From contig DATLGD010000223.1 in the NCBI GenBank assembly GCA_035540755.1, positions 7,756-71,755 on the forward strand: 64,000 bases of DNA. The letters are read 5' to 3'. This DNA is from DATLGD01 sp035540755 (GTDB lineage: Bacteria > Actinomycetota > Actinomycetes > Mycobacteriales > SCTD01). The notes beneath the pieces were generated by a model. It was not told the DNA's origin. It saw nothing but the letters and a program-made list of their open reading frames with translations, and did no database searches. A program made the translations under genes and the position numbers. Numbering within the stretch: position 1 is the first letter of the stretch; every line of letters begins with the position of its first letter. This document shows positions 57,193-64,000 of the stretch, piece after piece.

Positions 57193-58515
57193 TCAGCGCG
57201 GCGGCAGCGGCAGCCCGAAGGCCCCGGACAGGCCGGTCCACGGCGCCGACGGCGGAGGAGCCGGCAGCGCCCAGCGGGCGCGGGCGACACGCGCCGTCAG
57301 AGCGGCGAGCGCGGCCTCGGGGGCGCCGTAGCGCTCGGCGAACACGCCGTTCGAGATGCGGTCGCGCACGTTCGCCAGCTCCAGCAGGTCCGCCGCCAGC
57401 TCGTGCGCGGCGGCGCCGGCCCGCGGGTGGACGCGCTGCGCGGCCTGGAGCAGCCGGCGCCGCGCCCCGACGTCGCTGAACAGGTGCACGTCGACCTCGG
57501 TCAGCAGCCCCGCCTGCACCTCCGGCTGCAGGTGCCACCGGACCAGGCGCTGCTCGCGGGCCGCCTCCTTGCGGCACAGCACGATCATGCCGACGAACAG
57601 CGGCACCATGACCGCGAAGAACATCAGCAGGACAGCTGCGCCGCTGATGGTGGTCGAGCCGTTCCACAGCGCGTGCAGCCCGATGCTCATGAGCAGCCCG
57701 AGCACCGGCGCGCCGGCACCGAGGCGGGTGCGGCCGGCGGCGAGCAGGCCGAGACCGATGCCGAAGCAGGCCGTGAACAGCGGGTGCGCGAACGGCGACA
57801 GGATCCCGCGGACGACGAAGACCCCCGGCAGCGTCCCGTCGGCGACAGCCGTGCCGTAGTAGAGGATGTTCTCCACCGTCGCGAAGCCCAGGCCCACCAT
57901 CGTCGCGTAGACGACGCCGTCGAGCGGCCCGCTGATCTGGTGCCGGAAGCGGCGGTACAGCAGCAGCAGCACGACCGCCTTGCCGCTCTCCTCGACGACC
58001 GGCGCCACCAGCACAGGGGTGACCACCTGCTCGGCGGTGGTGCCCGCCACGGCGGACAGGACGGCTCCGGCGGCGGTGTTCACGACCAGCGCCAGCAGCA
58101 CCACCGCGGTGGCGCCGGCCGCGAAGGTCCAGGACAGCGCCGCACGCGGCTCGGGGTGCAGGCGGTCCAGCAGCAGCGCCGCCCAGGCGTAGAGCGGCAG
58201 CGGCAGCACCGCCGCGAGGGTCGCGAGCGCGAACGCACCCGGGCCGATCGACAGCAGGATGAGCAGCAGCCCGACGGCGCCGGTGACCGTGAAGACGATC
58301 GCGCTGCCCGGACCGAGCACCCGGGCCGGCACCCCCGCGCGCTGACGGGCCGACAGGGGGGCGGTGGCCTGCGTCGCCGGCGTCCACTGCAGGCCGTCCC
58401 ACCACCGTGACTGCTGCGGCGCCCACGGATCGGCGTACCAGCCGGGCGGCACGGACGGAGCGGTCGGCACCGGCACGCCGGTCGTGCCGCCCGGCCAGCC
58501 TGGGAGGGAGGTCAT
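57193..58515 (-). CDS. PrsW-family intramembrane metalloprotease with DUF2510
   Basis: A 440-residue membrane protein. The N-terminal DUF2510 zone (PPGWYADPWAPQQSRWWDG) is at residues ~20-45, followed by nine or so membrane helices. PrsW motifs VEESGK, FATVENILYY and the later histidine-containing helices (SPFAHPLF and LHALWNG) are intact. These proteases cleave anti-sigma factors in other bacteria. The ~90-residue cytoplasmic tail is soluble. ATG 58515 is used. Confidence 0.88.
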   Translation of the reverse strand: MTSLPGWPGGTTGVPVPTAPSVPPGWYADPWAPQQSRWWDGLQWTPATQATAPLSARQRAGVPARVLGPGSAIVFTVTGAVGLLLILLSIGPGAFALATLAAVLPLPLYAWAALLLDRLHPEPRAALSWTFAAGATAVVLLALVVNTAAGAVLSAVAGTTAEQVVTPVLVAPVVEESGKAVVLLLLYRRFRHQISGPLDGVVYATMVGLGFATVENILYYGTAVADGTLPGVFVVRGILSPFAHPLFTACFGIGLGLLAAGRTRLGAGAPVLGLLMSIGLHALWNGSTTISGAAVLLMFFAVMVPLFVGMIVLCRKEAAREQRLVRWHLQPEVQAGLLTEVDVHLFSDVGARRRLLQAAQRVHPRAGAAAHELAADLLELANVRDRISNGVFAERYGAPEAALAALTARVARARWALPAPPPSAPWTGLSGAFGLPLPPR

Positions 58516-58673
58516 GACCCCCCATCGTGCCAGCGCGGCGCCGGCGAGGCGTCGGGCACCGTCCGGCGGGACTTCCGTGACGCGGCTCACTGCCGCCCCG
58601 GCCGGCCCGTCGCGGGTCGGAGGCGGGCCGGACGGGCACAACAGGAGCAACCGACCTTCCAGGAGGAACCAGC

Positions 58674-59759
58674 GTGGCTGTCACCCGCGAGATGCTCGTG
58701 TCCGAGCTCAAGGACCTGCTGCGCCTGACCGCCTTCGAGCAGACCGTCGCCACGGTCCGCCGGGCCCAGGCGCGCACCACCCCGATCGAGCAGGAGCTCG
58801 CCGAGAACGCGAAGAAGGCCGGTGAGCGCCTCGACCTGCTCAAGTCCGCCGTCGCGCAGGTCGGCGGTGCGAACGACGTGGTGACGCCGCTCGTCGGCCG
58901 CTTCGGCGCCTTCGTGCAGAGCCAGGTGAACCAGGTGCAGACGCTGCAGGGCGCCCTGCTCGGCGACCTCGCGCTCGAGCACCAGCTGCGCGACCGCACG
59001 CGCTACGCCCGGACCCTCGCGCAGACGCTGGGTGAGACCCAGGTGCTGCCGGTGCTCGACCGGCTCGAGACCGCGCACACCGCCACCATCGACTGGCTCG
59101 AGAGCCGGCTCACCGAGGTCGGCCGCACCGGCAGCTCGGCACTGCGGGCGACTCCGGTCCAGACGGTGGTCACCCTGGCCCGTCGCACCGCCGCCGTGCC
59201 CGTCTCGCTGCTCGCCAGCGGCGTGAACCGGGCCGGCGGCGTCGTCGCCCGTGCGACCGGCAACGCCCCGCAGCCGTTGCAGTCGGCCCTCGCCACCGTC
59301 GAGGACACCGCCGCCACGGTCGGCGACCGCGTCGTCGACCTCACCGAGCGCGGCACCGCGAAGGCCGCCGCCGTCGGTCGCACGGCCGCCGGCAAGGCCG
59401 AGCGGGCCGCCGGCGGAGCCGAGCAGATCGCCGAGCAGGCCGCGGAGCAGGTCACCGAGACCGCGGAGCAGGCCGCCGAGACCGTCGAGCAGACGGCCGA
59501 GCAGGCCGCCCAGGCCGCCGAGCAGGTGACCGAGCAGGTGCTCGAGGCCACCGGCGGCGCCGACGTCGAGGACGACAAGCCGCCGTTCGCGGGCTACGAG
59601 CAGCTGACCGGCGACAGCGTCATGCGGCACGCCGCCGACAGCGACGACGTCGAGCACCTGCGCACGCTGCTCGCCTACGAGCAGGCGCACAAGGCGCGCA
59701 AGGGCGTGCTCCAGGCCGTCCAGGAGCGGCTCGAGGAGCTGTCCAGCACGGTCGGCTAG
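58674..59759 (+). CDS. Ferritin-like protein with Ala/Glu/Gln-rich segment
   Basis: A 361-residue protein. Residues 1-150 are helical with DUF892/ferritin-like character. Residues ~225-290 are a low-complexity run of AEQ/TEQ/AAE repeats that should form a helix or coiled coil. The C-terminal ~60 residues (PPFAGYEQLTGDSVMRHAADSDDVEHLRTLLAYEQAH, in part) resemble a second helical unit. AGGAGGA precedes the GTG start. The function is unknown. Confidence 0.6.
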   Translation: MAVTREMLVSELKDLLRLTAFEQTVATVRRAQARTTPIEQELAENAKKAGERLDLLKSAVAQVGGANDVVTPLVGRFGAFVQSQVNQVQTLQGALLGDLALEHQLRDRTRYARTLAQTLGETQVLPVLDRLETAHTATIDWLESRLTEVGRTGSSALRATPVQTVVTLARRTAAVPVSLLASGVNRAGGVVARATGNAPQPLQSALATVEDTAATVGDRVVDLTERGTAKAAAVGRTAAGKAERAAGGAEQIAEQAAEQVTETAEQAAETVEQTAEQAAQAAEQVTEQVLEATGGADVEDDKPPFAGYEQLTGDSVMRHAADSDDVEHLRTLLAYEQAHKARKGVLQAVQERLEELSSTVG

Positions 59760-59775
59760 ACCACCGCACGACACC

Positions 59776-59811
59776 GGCGCGGCCCCGCAGGCACTCCTGC
59801 GGGGCCGCGCC
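59776..59811 (+). terminator. Strong GC hairpin terminator
   Basis: A perfect 15-bp stem (59776-59790 with 59797-59811) around loop GCACTC begins 17 bp after the preceding stop. It lacks a U-run, as is usual in this GC-rich DNA. Confidence 0.75.
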
Positions 59812-59865
59812 GTCGCGTCGGCCACATCCGGGCACCGGGTGCCCGAGGAGGGCGTTGCACCAGGC

Positions 59866-60240
59866 ATGGAGGAGAACCGCGCGCGTCGCGTCGTCGACGC
59901 CCTGCGCGCCAAGGGCGTGGACGCGTCGATCCGCAAGCCCGGCGTCTACCAGTTCGGGGTGGGCGTGGCGCTGCCCGACGGCCGGGAGGCGGTGTGGGAC
60001 AGCGACGGGACCGCCGGGCTCGAGGCGCAGGTCATGCGCAACGGCGTCCTGGTCGGCTTCGTCCCGGTGATCCCCGGCTCGGACTCCTTCGACGAGGACG
60101 AGGTCGTGGACGCGATCCGCTCCACCGACTACGACACGCCGATCGCGCGCCGGCGCAGCACGCCGCCCCCCGAGGCCCCGCCGCTGCCGCCGAGGGGCGG
60201 GTTGTTCCAGCGCGCCCTCGACGGGTTCCGCTACCGCTGA
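59866..60240 (+). CDS. Hypothetical small soluble protein
   Basis: A 124-residue protein with an alpha/beta N-terminal part (RARRVVDALRAKGVDASIRKP, GVYQFGVGVALPDGREAVWDSDG) and a Pro-rich C-terminus ending RALDGFRYR. I recognise no family. ATG 59866 is preferred; GTG 59839 would add nine residues. It is transcribed with the alpha/beta hydrolase, 50 bp apart. Confidence 0.65.
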   Translation: MEENRARRVVDALRAKGVDASIRKPGVYQFGVGVALPDGREAVWDSDGTAGLEAQVMRNGVLVGFVPVIPGSDSFDEDEVVDAIRSTDYDTPIARRRSTPPPEAPPLPPRGGLFQRALDGFRYR

Positions 60241-60289
60241 TGCGAGTCGGCTCACGCGTCGGCGGGGCACAGCCGGGCAGAGTGGTCCG

Positions 60290-61195
60290 GTGAGCAGCCG
60301 ACCTCCCAGCCGACGACCGGGCGTCCTGCCGCGGCGGCGCCCCAGCCGGTACCGCGACGCGCCGGTGCCGCCGGTGCCGCTGCCGCCGGCTCGCACCGTC
60401 GTCGTCCCGGACCGGGGCGAGTTCTTCCTGCGCGACAGCGGGGGCGACGGGCCGGTCGTCCTGCTGGTGCACGGCTGGATGTTCCCGAGCGACCTCAACT
60501 GGGCGCAGACCTACGGGCCGCTGCAGCGCGCCGGCTACCGGGTGCTGGCGATGGACCTGCGCGGGCACGGCCGCGGGCTGCGGGCCAGCGAGCCGTTCCG
60601 GCTGCGCGACTGCGCCGACGACGCCGCGGGGGTGCTGCGCGCGCTGGGCGTCCGGCCGGCCCTCGTCGTCGGGTACTCGATGGGCGGCCCGGTGGCCCAG
60701 CTGCTCGCGCGGCACCACCCCGAGCTCGTCGCCGGCTTCGTGCTGTGCGCCACCGCGCTCGACTGGAGCGACCCGCGGATGAAGGCGTTCTGGCGGGCGA
60801 TGGGCGGCCTGCGCCTGGTCCTCGGCGCCTTCCCGACCGGCGCCTGGAAGGCCGGGATGCGGCTGGCCGGGGCGCCGGCCCGCGGCAGCAGCTGGGTGGC
60901 CGGGGAGCTCTCGCGCAGCAGCGCGCGCGACGTCGCGGAGGCCGGGCGCGAACTGGGCCGGTTCGACAGCAGCGGGTGGGTCGCCGACCTGACGCCGCCC
61001 GGCGCCGTCGTCGTCATGACCCGCGACCGGCTGGTGCCGCCGCGCAAGCAGCGCGCGCTCGCCGCGGCGCTCGGCGTCGAGCCGCGGCTGCTCGACGGCG
61101 ACCACGACGCCTGCTCGGTCGAGGCCCGTCGGTTCACCTTCGCACTCCTCGAGGTCCTGTCGGGCCTCTGCGACCGGCAGCGCCGGCCGGCCTGA
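60290..61195 (+). CDS. Alpha/beta hydrolase
   Basis: A 301-residue serine hydrolase. After an Arg/Pro-rich N-terminus (~35 residues) come the oxyanion region LVHGWMFPSDL, the nucleophile elbow GYSMGG (Ser near 126), and the catalytic His in DGDHDACS. The substrate is unknown. GTG 60290 follows CAGAGT by 6 nt, which fits a leaderless start. Confidence 0.85.
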   Translation: MSSRPPSRRPGVLPRRRPSRYRDAPVPPVPLPPARTVVVPDRGEFFLRDSGGDGPVVLLVHGWMFPSDLNWAQTYGPLQRAGYRVLAMDLRGHGRGLRASEPFRLRDCADDAAGVLRALGVRPALVVGYSMGGPVAQLLARHHPELVAGFVLCATALDWSDPRMKAFWRAMGGLRLVLGAFPTGAWKAGMRLAGAPARGSSWVAGELSRSSARDVAEAGRELGRFDSSGWVADLTPPGAVVVMTRDRLVPPRKQRALAAALGVEPRLLDGDHDACSVEARRFTFALLEVLSGLCDRQRRPA

Positions 61196-61198
61196 CCC

Positions 61199-61429
61199 TC
61201 ACTGCTCGAGCGGGTCCACCCGGCGCAGGAAGCCGCGGGTGCCGAGGAACTCCGACAGCGTCGGCAGGTGCTGGTCGCAGGCCGCCCAGGTCTTCTCCCG
61301 ACCCGGGACGTGCAGCCTCGGGTTGTTCCAGACAAGCACGTGCCGGGCGTCCGCGCGGCAGCCCTTGGCCGAGCACTGCACCGGCTCGTCGGGCTGCGGG
61401 TCCGGGGCGGAGTCCGGCGGGGGGAGCAT
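61199..61429 (-). CDS. Small Cys/His protein, acetone carboxylase-like annotation family
   Basis: A 76-residue protein with paired Cys (VQCSAKGCRADARHVLVW) and a third Cys plus His (AACDQHL), suggesting a small zinc-binding fold. Similar actinobacterial proteins have been labelled acetone carboxylase subunits without good support, so I give no function. ATG 61429 is chosen. It is convergent with the hydrolase and divergent from the acyltransferase gene. Confidence 0.6.
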   Translation of the reverse strand: MLPPPDSAPDPQPDEPVQCSAKGCRADARHVLVWNNPRLHVPGREKTWAACDQHLPTLSEFLGTRGFLRRVDPLEQ

Positions 61430-61459
61430 CGGCAGATCGTGCCAGTACTGTCGTCGCCC

Positions 61460-62146
61460 GTGGACTGGGCGCGACGTCGGACCGAGCTGCACTGGCACGC
61501 GGCGGCGTTCCGCCAGGGGGCGAAGGCGCGGTGGGTGCTTCGCGGCGCCCGGCGCGTGGGTCGCGACGCGCACGTGCTCGGCTGGCCGACGGTCAACGCC
61601 ACCGACCTCGAGGTCGGCGACCAGTTCAAGGTGTGGTCCGGCCACCGCACGACCCTGATCAGCGGCTGGGGGAAGATCCGGTTCGGCGACCGCTGCTTCG
61701 TCAACTGCGGCACCGTGCTCATCGCCACCTGCGAGATCGTCGTCGGCGACGACGTCGCGATGGCCAACGAGGTGTACGTCATGGACAGCGACAGCCACGG
61801 CGTCGAGGGCCGCCCGCACCGGGAGGCGCCGGTGCACATCGGTGACGGCACCTGGCTCGGCGCGCGGGCGATGGTGCTGCCCGGCGTCACCATCGGCAAG
61901 CGCGTGCTCGTGGCCGCCGGCGCCGTCGTCACCCGCGACGTGCCCGACGACGTGCTGGTGGCCGGCAACCCCGCTCGGGTGGTGCGGTCGCTGACCTACC
62001 CGGCCGGCTGCCGGCGGGCCTGGCACGACGGCTGGTGCCCGTGTCCGAAGGTGGCGGCGGTCGAGGCCGGCGCGGTCACCACCGCCGGACCGGCTCCGAT
62101 GGCCGAGCAGGTCCCGCCTCCGGACGAGGACGTCGTCAGCGCCTGA
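61460..62146 (+). CDS. Acyltransferase with left-handed beta-helix repeats
   Basis: A 228-residue hexapeptide-repeat transferase. The repeat region (~55-175) shows IRFGDRCFVNCGTVLIATCEIVVGDDVAMANEVYVMD in sections and ends with the typical GAGAVVTRDVPDDVLVAGNPARVV-like block (AAGAVVTRDVPDD). It resembles maltose/galactoside acetyltransferases; the acceptor is unknown. TACTGT 8 nt before GTG 61460 may be a leaderless -10. A 50-residue Pro-rich tail follows. Confidence 0.85.
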   Translation: MDWARRRTELHWHAAAFRQGAKARWVLRGARRVGRDAHVLGWPTVNATDLEVGDQFKVWSGHRTTLISGWGKIRFGDRCFVNCGTVLIATCEIVVGDDVAMANEVYVMDSDSHGVEGRPHREAPVHIGDGTWLGARAMVLPGVTIGKRVLVAAGAVVTRDVPDDVLVAGNPARVVRSLTYPAGCRRAWHDGWCPCPKVAAVEAGAVTTAGPAPMAEQVPPPDEDVVSA

Positions 62147-62162
62147 GCCGGGCGGACGTCCC

Positions 62163-62185
62163 GGGGCGGCCGGGCCGGCCGCCCC
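62163..62185 (+). terminator. GC hairpin terminator
   Basis: A 10-bp stem (62163-62172 with 62176-62185) around a 3-nt loop lies 16 bp after the acyltransferase stop, followed by a pyrimidine run CTTCCC. Confidence 0.65.
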
Positions 62186-62259
62186 TTCCCTCCGGGTCGC
62201 GAGCGGTGCACAGTGCAGCGGGCCGTCCTGCGGGGGGCAGGTCGCACCGGGGGGTACGC

Positions 62260-62916
62260 ATGGCTGGGGTGCTCGACGTCGACCGGCCGAGGACGCCGTA
62301 CGGCAGGTGGGACCGGGTGAGGCCGGCGACGAGGGCCTACGCCGCGCTCGCCGCCGTCGACGCCGTGCTGGCGGGCACCGCCCGCAGCCGGGAGCGGCGG
62401 CTCACCAAGCCACTGCTCATGCCGCTGCTGGCGGTCGGTCGGGACCGGCCGACCCAGCGGGCGCTGGCGCTGTCCGGTGCCGGTGACGTCGCGCTGCTCG
62501 GCAGCGGGGACGCCGCGTTCAGGGTGGGCCTGGGCAGCTTCCTCGCCGCACACCTGGCCTGGATCGCGGCCCTGCGCGCGCGGCCCGGCGGTGGCCGCGT
62601 CGCAGCCCGGCCGGTGCTCGCGCTGCCGTACGCGGTCGGGTGGGCAGGGCTCAACGCGGTGCTGTGGCCGCGCACGGGCAAGGACCGGTGGCCGGTGGTG
62701 ATCTACAGCACGGTGCTCGCGGGCACGGCCGTGGCGGCTCTGGACGGGAACGATCCCCGGGGCGGGGCAGGGGGGGCGCTGTTCCTGGTCTCGGACGGCC
62801 TGCTGGCCCTGCACCGCTTCGCCGGCGTCGCGCTGCCCGGGCACGAGGCCTGGGTGATGACCACCTACACCGCCGCTCAGGCGCTGCTCGCCGCGGGCGG
62901 CGAGGACCGCTCCTAG
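62260..62916 (+). CDS. YhhN-family membrane protein (lysoplasmalogenase-like)
   Basis: A 218-residue membrane protein with about seven hydrophobic segments. The family features TKPLLMPLLAV, GDVALL, and ALFLVSDGLLALHRF near residue 175 are recognisable. YhhN/TMEM86 proteins include lysoplasmalogenases. The substrate in bacteria is unclear. The end overlaps the convergent quinone reductase by 4 bp. Confidence 0.8.
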   Translation: MAGVLDVDRPRTPYGRWDRVRPATRAYAALAAVDAVLAGTARSRERRLTKPLLMPLLAVGRDRPTQRALALSGAGDVALLGSGDAAFRVGLGSFLAAHLAWIAALRARPGGGRVAARPVLALPYAVGWAGLNAVLWPRTGKDRWPVVIYSTVLAGTAVAALDGNDPRGGAGGALFLVSDGLLALHRFAGVALPGHEAWVMTTYTAAQALLAAGGEDRS

Positions 62917-64000
62917 GCGCGGACGTCGAGCACGAGCTTGCCCTGCGAGGCGCGGCTGCGGAGGTCCTCGTGGGCGCGTTGCGCCTCCGACAGCGGGTAG
63001 GTGCCGCCCACCACCGGGGTCAGGGTGCCCGCCTCCACCATCGACAGCAGCTCGGCCATCTGCGGCTGCAGCAGCTCGGGCCGGCCGAAGCAGTGCGCCA
63101 GCCAGAAGCCGATGACGGCCCGGCTGCGGCTCATCAGCGATCCAGGGTCGAGCGGCTTCGGCGCGGTGCGGGAGGCCATGCCGAACGTGGCGAGCCGGCC
63201 GAACGGCGCCAGCGCCGCGAGGGAGGCGTCGAAGGTCGGGCCGCCGACCATCTCGAGCACGACGTCGACCTTCCTGCCCCCGTTGGCCTGCTCGAGGGCG
63301 CCCTTGAGGTCGGCCTCGCCGGCGTCGACGGTGACGTCGGCACCGAGCGACTCGGCGAGCGCGCGCTTCGCGGGGGCGGACGCGACCCCGATGACCCGGC
63401 CGGCGCCCCACGCCTTCGCCAGCTGCACGGCCAGGGTGCCGACGCCGCCTGCCGCGGCGTGCACGACGACGCTCTCACCCGGCTGCAGGTGGGTGCTGGT
63501 GCGGAGCAGGTGCCAGGCGGTCAGGCCCTGCACCAGCAGCGACAGGGCCTGGCCGTCGCTCACGCCGGCAGGGACCGGGAACGCCGCCGACGGGTGGACG
63601 AGCGCCTTCTCGCAGTAACCGCCGGTGAGGGAGAAGGCGGCGACCCGCGTGCCGTCAGGCGTCGTGCCGACCACCTCCGAGCCCGGGACGAGCGGCAGCG
63701 TGGTCTTGGACAGGTAGCTGTCCTCGATCTGGTGGGAAGGCGTTTCCGTAGGTGACGACGCTACGCCTGCGGCTAGGTGCTCGTGGCCTCGGGCCGGGCG
63801 GATAATGCGGCCGACCACCTCAGAACCGGGGATCAAGGGGAGCGACTGACGGGCTAGGTAGTCGTCGGCGGCCTGGTGCGTGTCGGCGAAGTTCACTCCG
63901 GCCGACTCGACGGCGACGAGGTGGAAATCTTCCGCCCACTCTGGCTCTGAGAGATCCTCTCGGTAGTCGAGGACTTCTGGACCGCCGAACCGCTCTACCT
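62913..64000 (-). CDS. Zinc-type quinone oxidoreductase, partial and possibly chimeric
   Basis: An MDR-family NAD(P)H:quinone reductase (VVVHAAAGGVGTLAVQLAK near the nucleotide site, and LVQGLTAWHLLRTSTHLQPGE in part) whose C-terminal three quarters are normal. Open reading continues through the window edge (VERFGGPEVLDYRED and following), so the N-terminus is cut off. The N-terminal segment around VNFADTHQ occurs in two forms: one near 63810-63878 and a divergent second at 63666-63734. The region right of ~63735 uses rarer codons and is AT-richer than the rest. Confidence 0.8.
   Translation of the reverse strand, partial: VERFGGPEVLDYREDLSEPEWAEDFHLVAVESAGVNFADTHQAADDYLARQSLPLIPGSEVVGRIIRPARGHEHLAAGVASSPTETPSHQIEDSYLSKTTLPLVPGSEVVGTTPDGTRVAAFSLTGGYCEKALVHPSAAFPVPAGVSDGQALSLLVQGLTAWHLLRTSTHLQPGESVVVHAAAGGVGTLAVQLAKAWGAGRVIGVASAPAKRALAESLGADVTVDAGEADLKGALEQANGGRKVDVVLEMVGGPTFDASLAALAPFGRLATFGMASRTAPKPLDPGSLMSRSRAVIGFWLAHCFGRPELLQPQMAELLSMVEAGTLTPVVGGTYPLSEAQRAHEDLRSRASQGKLVLDVRA
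63666..63878 (-). repeat. Divergent internal duplication in the quinone oxidoreductase
   Basis: Two 23-residue blocks, HQAADDYLARQ... and HQIEDSYLSKT..., 48 codons apart, share 15 of 23 residues and end in the identical 12-bp GAGGTGGTCGGC. They differ at many synonymous sites, so the duplication is old or comes from a homologue, not a recent copy event. Confidence 0.75.

Overview
The window is very GC-rich, densely packed DNA with overlapping ATGA/GTGA gene junctions and frequent GTG starts. That style, together with SepH, the PspA–PspAA–HtpX–PspAB cassette, a SufR-headed suf operon and a mycothiol-dependent formaldehyde dehydrogenase, points to a high-GC actinomycete (Actinomycetota). I cannot place it below class with confidence. 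No rRNA, CRISPR array, transposase or phage genes are visible.

Layout. (a) 1–3.1 kb: the start of a membrane protein running off the left edge, a second membrane protein, and an ABC-2 exporter transcribed leftward. (b) 3.2–9.8 kb: the complete Fe-S assembly operon sufR-B-D-ferredoxin-C-S-U-T, with a SufR-type palindrome on its own promoter. (c) 9.9–15.9 kb: a PhoD-like phosphatase, a cholesterol-oxidase-type GMC oxidoreductase, then an ABC-F ATPase preceded by a putative leaderless six-codon leader peptide and nested hairpin, and an EamA exporter. (d) 16–20.5 kb: YceH-like protein and an iron(III) ABC importer (fbpCBA) with a DtxR/IdeR-like box. (e) 20.6–28.4 kb: a small HTH protein, acyl-CoA dehydrogenase, ABC exporter, Zn alcohol dehydrogenase, a degenerate receiver protein, an acyl-CoA ligase and three small acidic proteins. 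(f) 28.4–36 kb: sepH, the pspA-pspAA-htpX-pspAB cluster, a PAS/ATPase regulator and tldD-tldE. (g) 36–40.5 kb: SDR, two bacterial-PH membrane proteins, an L,D-transpeptidase and a small membrane protein.

(h) 40.5–57.2 kb is the most striking part: a self-contained selenocysteine trait. It holds fdhD, a formate dehydrogenase large subunit with an in-frame UGA (residue 190) followed by a SECIS-like hairpin, its Fe-S and NrfD-type membrane subunits, an oxalate/formate-type MFS carrier, selD, a SelO homologue, tRNA-Sec (anticodon UCA), selA and selB. Next come S-(hydroxymethyl)mycothiol dehydrogenase and an MBL-fold hydrolase. Together these could oxidise formaldehyde to formate to CO2, feeding electrons to the quinone pool, with the machinery to make the selenoenzyme carried alongside.

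(i) 57.2–64 kb: PrsW-type protease, a ferritin-like protein with an Ala/Glu/Gln-rich segment, an alpha/beta hydrolase, a hexapeptide acyltransferase, a YhhN-like membrane protein, and a quinone oxidoreductase whose N-terminal part looks chimeric and runs off the right edge.

A recurring signal is a TANNNT-like hexamer placed 6–8 nt before the start codon, which marks probable leaderless transcripts at about ten genes. No gene-free stretch exceeds 300 bases; the longest (20408–20670) holds the iron box and the promoter of the small HTH gene.
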